NCBI GenBank assembly: GCA_903959905.1
Contig: CAJBYO010000060.1
Location: 1-55,624 of the forward strand
Source: an uncultured Bacteroidales bacterium
GTDB taxonomy: Bacteria; Bacteroidota; Bacteroidia; Bacteroidales; FEN-979
Reading direction: 5' to 3'
DNA length: 55,624 bases
The translations under genes were made by a program, and so were the position numbers. Within the stretch, counting starts at the first letter, position 1. The number at the start of each line of letters is the position of its first letter. Below are positions 17,439 through 23,941 of the stretch, one piece after another. A model generated the notes under the pieces. The model saw nothing but the letters and a program-made list of their open reading frames with translations, had not been told where the DNA came from and searched no databases.

Positions 17439-18488
17439 GTGAATTATAAAGTAATCGGGCTGATGTCGGGAACCAGTCTTGACGGTCTGGATATCGCCTG
17501 CTGTGAATTCAGTTTGGACGACGGACGCTGGAATTATAAAATACACTGTGCTGAAACAGTTCCATACAGCGACGACTGGAAAAAAAGACTTTCCACACTT
17601 GAAACCGGATCAGCCCTTGAATATGTAACAACCGATATTGAATACGGGCACCTTCTCGGGGAGCTGGCAAGGGATTTTATTACCCGGCATAACCTTGAAG
17701 TTGCATTTATCGCTTCCCACGGCCATACCATTTTCCACCAGCCCGGCAAGAGAATTACCAGCCAGATCGGGCGTGGATCGGCCATTTCAGCTGAGGCAGG
17801 CCTGCCGGTGGTTTGTGACTTCCGTTCCCTGGATGTGGCTTTGGGGGGACAGGGAGCCCCGCTGGTGCCCATCGGGGATGCGCTGCTTTTCAGTGAATAC
17901 GGATATTGCCTGAACATCGGCGGGTTTGCCAATATCTCGCTTCAAAGGGAGAATAAGCGGGTCGCCTGTGATATCTGCCCGGCCAACATCGTCATGAACC
18001 AGCTTGCGGGGCTTTCTGGCTATGAATACGACCCGGAAGGTATGATGGCTGCAAGCGGCACCATCAACGCAGAATTGCTGGCAAAACTGAACGGTCTCCC
18101 CTATTACCGCCTCGCCTTCCCGAAATCACTTGGAAAAGAGTGGGTGATTGAAAATATCCATCCAATACTCAATCAGTCCGGAATTCCTGTCAATGACCAA
18201 CTTGCCACCTTTTGTGAGCATATTGCCATGCAGGTTGGAAGTGCCACCACGCCGGGGGAAGGTTCAAAATTATTCATCACCGGGGGCGGTGCCTTCAATA
18301 CCTATTTAATTGAACGGATCAGGCATTACAGCCAGGCGGAGATCATCCTTCCGGATGCAAATACCATCAATTACAAGGAAGCATTGATTTTTGCATTTCT
18401 GGGCGTGCTGAGGTGGCGCAATGACATCAACTGCCTTAAAAGTGTAACCGGGTCTGCTAAAGATTCATCAGGCGGAGCCATTTATTGA
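17439..18488 (+). CDS. anmK: Anhydro-N-acetylmuramic acid kinase
   Basis: AnmK opens the 1,6-anhydro ring of anhMurNAc and phosphorylates it, feeding recycled cell wall into metabolism. The 349-residue protein starts with the ATP-binding loop VIGLMSGTSLDGLDIACCEF. It has the family block SLDVALGGQGAPLVPIGD, then FANISLQ, and the C-terminal LFITGGGAFNTYLI. The start codon is GTG (17439-17441), supported because the conserved N-terminal strand begins two codons later and no ATG is available. It lies 37 bases after murF. Confidence 0.95.
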   Translation: MNYKVIGLMSGTSLDGLDIACCEFSLDDGRWNYKIHCAETVPYSDDWKKRLSTLETGSALEYVTTDIEYGHLLGELARDFITRHNLEVAFIASHGHTIFHQPGKRITSQIGRGSAISAEAGLPVVCDFRSLDVALGGQGAPLVPIGDALLFSEYGYCLNIGGFANISLQRENKRVACDICPANIVMNQLAGLSGYEYDPEGMMAASGTINAELLAKLNGLPYYRLAFPKSLGKEWVIENIHPILNQSGIPVNDQLATFCEHIAMQVGSATTPGEGSKLFITGGGAFNTYLIERIRHYSQAEIILPDANTINYKEALIFAFLGVLRWRNDINCLKSVTGSAKDSSGGAIY

Positions 18489-18554
18489 TCTGTTGAAAAC
18501 TTTTGCTGCTTTTTGCCTTACCTTTGGGGTGGAATTCCGACTAAGCATATCAGT

Positions 18555-18869
18555 ATGGTAAAAAAGCACGATATGACAGTAACAACACTGGATCTTTACG
18601 AGATCCTGCGATCCAGGATCGGGGAAGGAGAGGCAAAAGCTTTGGTTGAATTTGTAGAACAGAAGGTCCCGCTGCAAGTAGAAGGCGAGGTTAGCGGTTT
18701 AGCAACAAAAACAGACCTTGTGTCAACAAGGAATGATTTGATGGGCGAAATTGCTAAACTTGAAATTAAAATTGAAAAAACCAAAGCCGAAATCATCAAA
18801 TGGATGTTTATTTTCTGGGCTGGTCAAACCAGTATCATGATCGCATTACTTGCCCTTTTTCATAAATGA
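18555..18869 (+). CDS. Small coiled-coil protein with C-terminal membrane helix
   Basis: About 104 residues. The N-terminal half is MTVTTLDLYEILRSRIGEGE; a predicted coiled coil follows (LMGEIAKLEIKIEKTKAEI), then one membrane helix (WMFIFWAGQTSIMIALLALF) at the extreme C-terminus. The architecture resembles DUF1640/CCDC90-like short proteins, but I do not recognise a function. The start is either the ATG at 18555 or the one at 18573. Its last four bases overlap the start of folC (ATGA), so the two are probably translationally coupled. Confidence 0.7.
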   Translation: MVKKHDMTVTTLDLYEILRSRIGEGEAKALVEFVEQKVPLQVEGEVSGLATKTDLVSTRNDLMGEIAKLEIKIEKTKAEIIKWMFIFWAGQTSIMIALLALFHK

Positions 18870-20161
18870 CCTACCAGCAAACGCTTGATTACATGTATGC
18901 CCAACTGCCCATGTTCCACAGGGTGGGTGGCCAGGCATATAAAGCCGACCTCAAAAACACAATTGAAATCTGCGAACTGCTGGGCAATCCACAGCATTCA
19001 TTCAAGTCGGTGCATATCACCGGAACCAACGGGAAGGGTTCCGTATCGCACATGCTGGCCTCCATCCTGGAAACGGCCGGTTACCGCACAGGGCTTTATA
19101 CATCGCCACATCTAAAGGACTTCAGGGAGCGGATCAGGGTGAACGGAAAGATGATCCCGAAAAGCAGTGTCCGGAGGTTCATCGCGAAATACAAGTCAGG
19201 ATTTGAGCCCGTTCAGCCATCATTTTTTGAGCTTACCGTAGGCATGGCATTTGATTATTTCAGATCGCAACAAGTTGATATTGCCGTGATTGAAGTTGGC
19301 CTGGGAGGCAGATTAGATTCCACGAACATCATAAACCCTCTTTTATCCGTGATCACCAATGTGAGCTTTGACCACATGCAGTTTCTTGGCGATACTCTTG
19401 AAAAAATTGCTGAAGAGAAAGCGGGCATCATCAAACCAAGTGTACCGGTTGTTATTGGTGAAACACAGGATGCGTTGATCCCCGTTTTTCAATCCAGGGC
19501 TGAAGCATGCAATACCACCTTATTTTTTTCAGATCAGCATTACGCAGTGGAAAGGTTTGACGGATATAAGCGTCAACCTGACAAACGCGTGGTTGATATC
19601 TCACTGGATGGTCACGAATATCTCTCCAGCCTCATCTCTCCGCTTGCAGGCTACTATCAGCGGAAAAACATCGTAACGGTTCTCGGGGCATGCAGGAAAC
19701 TCAATGAACAGGGAATAAACCTTCCTGTTGATGCAATCCGGAAAGGTATTCGCAATGTAATAAAAAACACAGGATTGCAAGGAAGGTGGCAGATCATCGG
19801 GAAAAATCCGCTGACGATCTGCGATACCGGACACAATGAAGCCGGGTTGCGCGAGGTGCTCATGCAGATCGCTTCTACGCCTCACAAAAAACTGCATGTT
19901 GTATTTGGTGTTGTGAATGACAAACACCTTCCCCCTGTTTTTGACATACTTCCACTGGAGGCAACCTATTATTTTTGCAAGCCTGACATTCCGCGGGGAC
20001 TTGATGCGAAGGACCTGCAACAGCAGGCATTCATAGCCGGGTTTCATGGGATGGCGTATCCGTCGGTCGGGGCAGCCCTTGAATCAGCCCGGTTGGCTGC
20101 AGGAGACGGTGACCTGGTGTTTGTCGGAGGGAGTACGTTTGTAGTGGCGGAGGTGGTGTGA
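18866..20161 (+). CDS. folC: Folylpolyglutamate synthase / dihydrofolate synthase
   Basis: FolC adds glutamate to dihydropteroate and to folates. The 431-residue protein has the Mur-ligase-type P-loop HITGTNGKGSVSHMLASIL, then GLYTSPHLKDFRERIRVNG, the carbamylated-lysine/metal region DIAVIEVGLGGRLDSTNIIN, and SFDHMQFLGDTLEKIAEEKA. The C-terminal domain has ICDTGHNEAGLREVL and ends LVFVGGSTFVVAEV. Whether it has both activities cannot be told, but the single copy and full length suggest so. The start overlaps the upstream small gene by 4 bases. The 3' end is followed by a short 7-bp stop-codon-containing repeat. Confidence 0.95.
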   Translation: MTYQQTLDYMYAQLPMFHRVGGQAYKADLKNTIEICELLGNPQHSFKSVHITGTNGKGSVSHMLASILETAGYRTGLYTSPHLKDFRERIRVNGKMIPKSSVRRFIAKYKSGFEPVQPSFFELTVGMAFDYFRSQQVDIAVIEVGLGGRLDSTNIINPLLSVITNVSFDHMQFLGDTLEKIAEEKAGIIKPSVPVVIGETQDALIPVFQSRAEACNTTLFFSDQHYAVERFDGYKRQPDKRVVDISLDGHEYLSSLISPLAGYYQRKNIVTVLGACRKLNEQGINLPVDAIRKGIRNVIKNTGLQGRWQIIGKNPLTICDTGHNEAGLREVLMQIASTPHKKLHVVFGVVNDKHLPPVFDILPLEATYYFCKPDIPRGLDAKDLQQQAFIAGFHGMAYPSVGAALESARLAAGDGDLVFVGGSTFVVAEVV

Positions 20162-20164
20162 AGG

Positions 20165-20188
20165 AGCAATTAGCGATTAGCAATTAGC
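20165..20188 (+). repeat. 7-bp tandem repeat AGCAATT after folC stop
   Basis: AGCAATT, AGCGATT, AGCAATT, then a partial AGC, starting 3 bases after the folC TGA. The junction TTAGC repeats TAG every 7 bases, so stop codons appear in all three frames. Confidence 0.75.
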
Positions 20189-20211
20189 ATCATTGAGTAA
20201 ACAAAAGGTAA

Positions 20212-20415
20212 TTATCCACCGGAAATGAGGTGAAGAACATGAACATCGTCACCCTCATGGATCTGTGACGTTTCATATTCGGTTTTCTTCACCAGGGTGC
20301 CATTAATTTTGATTACCAGCATCTTAAAGGTGAAATTCTTCAGTTTCAGCAGATCCTGGACTGTCATCGTATCCACACTGAATTCTTCCCGGTTGTTATT
20401 AAGCAATATGTTCAT
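20212..20415 (-). CDS. thiS: Sulfur carrier protein ThiS
   Basis: ThiS is a ubiquitin-like sulfur carrier whose C-terminal glycine is adenylated and thiocarboxylated for thiamine thiazole synthesis. The 67-residue protein begins MNILLNNNREEFSVDTMTVQ and ends VLHLISGG with the required Gly-Gly tail. Length is typical. It lies 32 bases after thiF and is last in the mqnE-thiF-thiS unit. No thiG or thiH is in the window, so the client of this carrier is not shown. Confidence 0.9.
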   Translation of the reverse strand: MNILLNNNREEFSVDTMTVQDLLKLKNFTFKMLVIKINGTLVKKTEYETSQIHEGDDVHVLHLISGG

Positions 20416-20447
20416 AATTTTAACTTTCTGTTTTGCAACGGTCTGAT

Positions 20448-21029
20448 TTAAGCGCCCAACAATATCTCCAGCACCACATTGGCCTCCATATTGGCAACCA
20501 TCCCAACCCTGGGAGCGATGGGTGGCAGGTCGGGTCCGATTTCAGAGGTTTCATCACCGCAGATATATAAATTGCCTGCCCTGCGGCAATGAACAGTATC
20601 ATTCATGCCCCAGCCAGCCATGCCTACGCCAACGACCAGCGGCACATCCTTCATTTCCGTTTGAACCGTTTCAATGATCATCAGCTTCTGATCGGCCTGG
20701 TCAAAAGCCTCTACAATCACATCGCATCCGCGAAAAACACCAGGGATCAGATCAGCTGAAAGCCTTACCTGATGTGTAATAACCCCGACAGAAGGGTTAA
20801 TCCTGCCAATATTGTCGCGCAGTGCATCTGTTTTATACATGCTGACCTGGTCTAGAAAATAATACTGCCTGTTGAGATTGTCGCGGCTAACGACATCAAA
20901 ATCCGCAAGGATGATGGTTCCGACTCCAACCCTTGCAAGGGCAATGGCACAGTTTGACCCCAAACCGCCGCATCCGGCGATACCAACCCGCTTTGTCCCC
21001 AGGATTTCGGTGATTTGCTGAAAATTCAT
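20448..21029 (-). CDS. thiF: ThiF-family sulfur carrier adenylyltransferase
   Basis: The E1-like enzyme adenylates the C-terminus of ThiS. At 193 residues it is the short ThiF type (like clostridial thiF family 2), without the C-terminal zinc CXXC pairs of MoeB. The nucleotide-binding loop VGIAGCGGLGSNCAIALARV is near residue 15; DFDVVSRDNLNRQ holds the conserved Asp and Arg; GCDVIVEAFDQADQKLMI follows. It begins one base after the mqnE stop region and lies upstream of thiS, which fits the carrier/activator pairing. Substrate assignment to the adjacent ThiS is by neighbourhood. Confidence 0.88.
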   Translation of the reverse strand: MNFQQITEILGTKRVGIAGCGGLGSNCAIALARVGVGTIILADFDVVSRDNLNRQYYFLDQVSMYKTDALRDNIGRINPSVGVITHQVRLSADLIPGVFRGCDVIVEAFDQADQKLMIIETVQTEMKDVPLVVGVGMAGWGMNDTVHCRRAGNLYICGDETSEIGPDLPPIAPRVGMVANMEANVVLEILLGA

Positions 21030-21030
21030 G

Positions 21031-22149
21031 TTATCCGATTACATTATACAGTGAGTCCCGCTCTGCAGGAACCCGTTTGGCTTCCCTGATAAGGTCCCTC
21101 ATCTGCGACGCAGTCATCACCGGGTTCTGATCTTCAGCCCCGGCCAGGCTGTATATCCTCGTGGTGTCGTTAATCGTACCGTCAAGGTCATCAACACCGA
21201 AAGTGAGGGAGACCCTTGCCAGCTGACGTCCAACCGCCGGCCAGTATGCCTTCAGGTGCGGAAAGTTGTCGAGGTAGATCCTGGCAACCGCATACATTTT
21301 CATATCTTCCGTAACAGAAACCTCAGGTAAAGCAGACATTTCATTGTTGGTATTCCGGAACTTCAGCGGGATAAAGGCGTTGAAGCCGCCGGTGCGGTCC
21401 TGAACCTGGCGCAACCTTTCAAGATGGTCAATCCGCTGACTGTAATTCTCCTTATGACCATAAAGCATGGTGGCATTTGAAGGAATCCCCAGCTGATGGG
21501 CTGTTTCATGCACATCAAGCCATGCTGCAGATGTAGATTTCATGCCACAGATCTCTTTTCGGATGGTTTCATCAAATATCTCCGCTCCTCCTCCCGGGAT
21601 TGAATCAAGCCCGCAGGATTTAAGGTATTTAAGACCTTCCACGTTACTCAACCCTGCCTTCTTGATCATATAATCAATTTCAACGGCGGAATAAGCCTTA
21701 ATGTGAAGGTCATGACGCACTGCTTTAATCTTCACCAGCAAGTCCCCGTAGTAATAGAGGTCCCGGTCGGGATGGACAGCACCCGTGATATGCAGCTCAG
21801 GAACGGCATTTTCAGGCTCCTTAACCTTGTCAATGATCTCCTCCACGGAGAGCTCCCACTTTGTCTTGCTGAAATGATGCGAATAAGAACAAAATTTGCA
21901 TTTATTAACACATATGTTTGTAGGCTCAATGTGAAAATTCCTGATGAAATAGGCCCTGTCACCGTTTTTCCGCAACCTGACCATATCCGCCAATTTTCCC
22001 AGGCAACCCAGATCCCCCTCTGTGAAAAGGACGATTCCTTCCTCCACGGTGACCCGCTCCCCCCTTATCACCTTTCCCGCAATCCGCTTCAAGTCATCCG
22101 AAACTTCCGCTAATTCAAAAATTCCAACTGTATCTATCTCCTCCATCAT
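21031..22149 (-). CDS. mqnE: Aminofutalosine synthase (radical SAM)
   Basis: MqnE joins the enolpyruvyl group of 3-carboxyvinyl-oxybenzoate to SAM in the futalosine route to menaquinone. The 372-residue protein has the radical-SAM cluster motif CVNKCKFC near residue 80, then ELHITGAVHPDRDLYYYGD, IPGGGAEIFDETIRKEIC, SNATMLYGHKENYSQRIDHL and FGVDDLDGTINDTTRI, which fit MqnE better than MqnC. It is first in a unit with thiF (1-base gap) and thiS. MqnB and MqnD lie 6 kb away on the other strand. Upstream, a 9-bp repeat array fills most of the gap to the serine protease gene. Confidence 0.9.
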   Translation of the reverse strand: MMEEIDTVGIFELAEVSDDLKRIAGKVIRGERVTVEEGIVLFTEGDLGCLGKLADMVRLRKNGDRAYFIRNFHIEPTNICVNKCKFCSYSHHFSKTKWELSVEEIIDKVKEPENAVPELHITGAVHPDRDLYYYGDLLVKIKAVRHDLHIKAYSAVEIDYMIKKAGLSNVEGLKYLKSCGLDSIPGGGAEIFDETIRKEICGMKSTSAAWLDVHETAHQLGIPSNATMLYGHKENYSQRIDHLERLRQVQDRTGGFNAFIPLKFRNTNNEMSALPEVSVTEDMKMYAVARIYLDNFPHLKAYWPAVGRQLARVSLTFGVDDLDGTINDTTRIYSLAGAEDQNPVMTASQMRDLIREAKRVPAERDSLYNVIG

Positions 22150-22186
22150 CGTATATTATTCAATCATTTATTTCATTATTCAGGTC

Positions 22187-22267
22187 GCCTGTATTGCCCG
22201 TATTGCCTGCATTGCTTACATTGTTTACATTGTTTACATTGCTTGCATTCCTTGCATTCCTTATTCC
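22187..22267 (-). repeat. 9-bp tandem repeat overlapping the serine protease stop codon
   Basis: In the sense of the serine protease gene, the degenerate first unit GGAATAAGG holds its TAA stop, followed by GAATGCAAG-type units and then ACAATGTAA-type units: eight full 9-base units plus the stop-containing one. Because 9 is a multiple of 3, three TAA codons recur in frame behind the real stop. It lies between the protease 3' end and the mqnE start (both minus). Confidence 0.88.
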
Positions 22268-23928
22268 TTTATCACCTTCCTCACAACCTGCCTGTTCCCG
22301 TCATTGACCATTACAACATAAATCCCCGGGGAAAGTTCTGAAACGTCAACCTGAATTTCACGGTTCTCATTAAACCCTAACGCACGCTGATACTGAAGAT
22401 TCCCCAGGATATCATACAAGGTCACCTTCAGCGATTTAGTCGCCCCGGCAGCCATCCTGATATTCAACTGGTTTGTTACAGGATTTGGATACATTGCAAC
22501 CCATTCATTATTTACATTTTCCTCAACGCCCAGTGCCCATCCGTTCAATGACATCACATTGGTACTGTCGGGATCAAGCCAGTATTTGAGCACTTCCGTC
22601 GAATCAGTTCCGTTTTTATCCCAGGAATAAGAAAACATGCCATAATAATCCGGCAGGTTGATATGTGCGGTATCACATCTGGAGTCGCCCCCGGTTAAGG
22701 TGCCCACAAGCCTGCCCTGATTGTCATACAAAGGAGAACCGGAAGAACCCCCTTCTGTAACACCCTGGCCGTTTGTTGTTTTGGTCCAGTATACCAGCCA
22801 GTGGGCCAGTTTAGATCCTCCTGTCCAAACCGTTGGTTGCAGTGCCTTGGTATAGGTAGAAATCTTTTTAATATCCCCTTCCGGATGATGAATGGTCACC
22901 CCGGACGGGCTTGGAGGCACAGATTCACGTGTCCAGCCGTTAAAATAGACGTTATAACTGGTTGGAATGGGTTTGTCGAGCAGTACCAGGAAAAAATCAG
23001 ATCCTGAAGCAGCGGCATTTCCACCATGTGCTACCATGGTTGCGCCTGTCAGGGAATAAAGGGTTGGTTCCTTCGTAGGATCAGGGCAGCCTGTGCCTTC
23101 ATAGTTAAAGTAAAATATCCACTTGCTGATATCCGTTTCAGAGGAGTACCTGCCGCAATGATCTGCTGTGAGCACATAAGGTGTACCGTCATTTCTTACA
23201 TTGTTGACAAGCGATCCCGTACACCACACATCCGTCTGCCCGGTGCGCTTGATCAGGATACGTGTAACACTTCTTTTTTGAAGTTGCCATGCTGCACCTT
23301 CGTCGCAATTGGTATTCACTTCACACGGACCTGATCCCCCGAAGCCTGTTTTCAGTCCTGAATAGTCCGAAACTCCACGATAGGCATAAGCAACTTCCGA
23401 CACATGCATTACCGGGTCTGGGGTTCCCTCCGGGGCATTGTATTCAAGGGTTAGCTGGTCTCCATAGATCAGGGATGTGGCAAATGTTGAATGCCTGTTG
23501 TTATTCTGGTTTGTGAAGGCCCCGATGATCTGGGTTCGCTGCGGATTGTAAACAAATAACTTTCCGTTCTCCGGCATGGCGAAACGGTCAAAATACAATG
23601 TCAGCGCCAGTGCTCCGGACGCTTTTACGGTGACCCTCCATATCCTGGTGCCATCGGCGGTTGTAGTCCAGAGGCCAGAATTATCCATCCCGATATCAAC
23701 CGGCAGGTTTACAGCAAAACTGTATGCAACTCCTGGTTTTGTTTCTTCCATCGATAATTGATCTGTGGAAGGTGGGTCAATGGAAATGAAATTTCCGGAC
23801 TCCGGTGCAATGGCATGCGAAAAGCTGCCAGGAACTCCGCCCTGGCTTAACTGGGCAACCAGGTCCGCTGGAAACACACAAACCGTGAATATCAGTAAAT
23901 AAAAGGCTCTATTAAAAAGTAGTCTCAT
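22261..23928 (-). CDS. Secreted lysyl-endopeptidase-like serine protease with T9SS sorting domain
   Basis: A 555-residue trypsin-fold protease related to Achromobacter lysyl endopeptidase. It has a signal peptide (FYLLIFTVCVFPADLVAQ) and a beta-rich N-terminal domain at ~40-190. The catalytic triad is visible as His257 (VLTADHCGRY), Asp311 (SGSDFFLVLL) and Ser396 (EGGSSGSPLYD). Cysteines near CEVNTNCDEG and CTGSL would form disulfides. The last ~80 residues (AMYPNPVTNQLNIRM to RQVVRKVIKE) are a T9SS type-A sorting domain, so it is exported and attached or released at the surface. It starts 13 bases after the C10-like gene upstream, so the two are likely co-transcribed. Confidence 0.9.
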   Translation of the reverse strand: MRLLFNRAFYLLIFTVCVFPADLVAQLSQGGVPGSFSHAIAPESGNFISIDPPSTDQLSMEETKPGVAYSFAVNLPVDIGMDNSGLWTTTADGTRIWRVTVKASGALALTLYFDRFAMPENGKLFVYNPQRTQIIGAFTNQNNNRHSTFATSLIYGDQLTLEYNAPEGTPDPVMHVSEVAYAYRGVSDYSGLKTGFGGSGPCEVNTNCDEGAAWQLQKRSVTRILIKRTGQTDVWCTGSLVNNVRNDGTPYVLTADHCGRYSSETDISKWIFYFNYEGTGCPDPTKEPTLYSLTGATMVAHGGNAAASGSDFFLVLLDKPIPTSYNVYFNGWTRESVPPSPSGVTIHHPEGDIKKISTYTKALQPTVWTGGSKLAHWLVYWTKTTNGQGVTEGGSSGSPLYDNQGRLVGTLTGGDSRCDTAHINLPDYYGMFSYSWDKNGTDSTEVLKYWLDPDSTNVMSLNGWALGVEENVNNEWVAMYPNPVTNQLNIRMAAGATKSLKVTLYDILGNLQYQRALGFNENREIQVDVSELSPGIYVVMVNDGNRQVVRKVIKE

Positions 23929-23941
23929 GAACTGCCATGTA

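Noticed and set aside
22022..22321. Plus-strand open frame with repeated IACIAYIVYIVY residues
   Set aside because: It is the translation of the 9-bp array and antisense of mqnE; the periodicity comes from the repeat.
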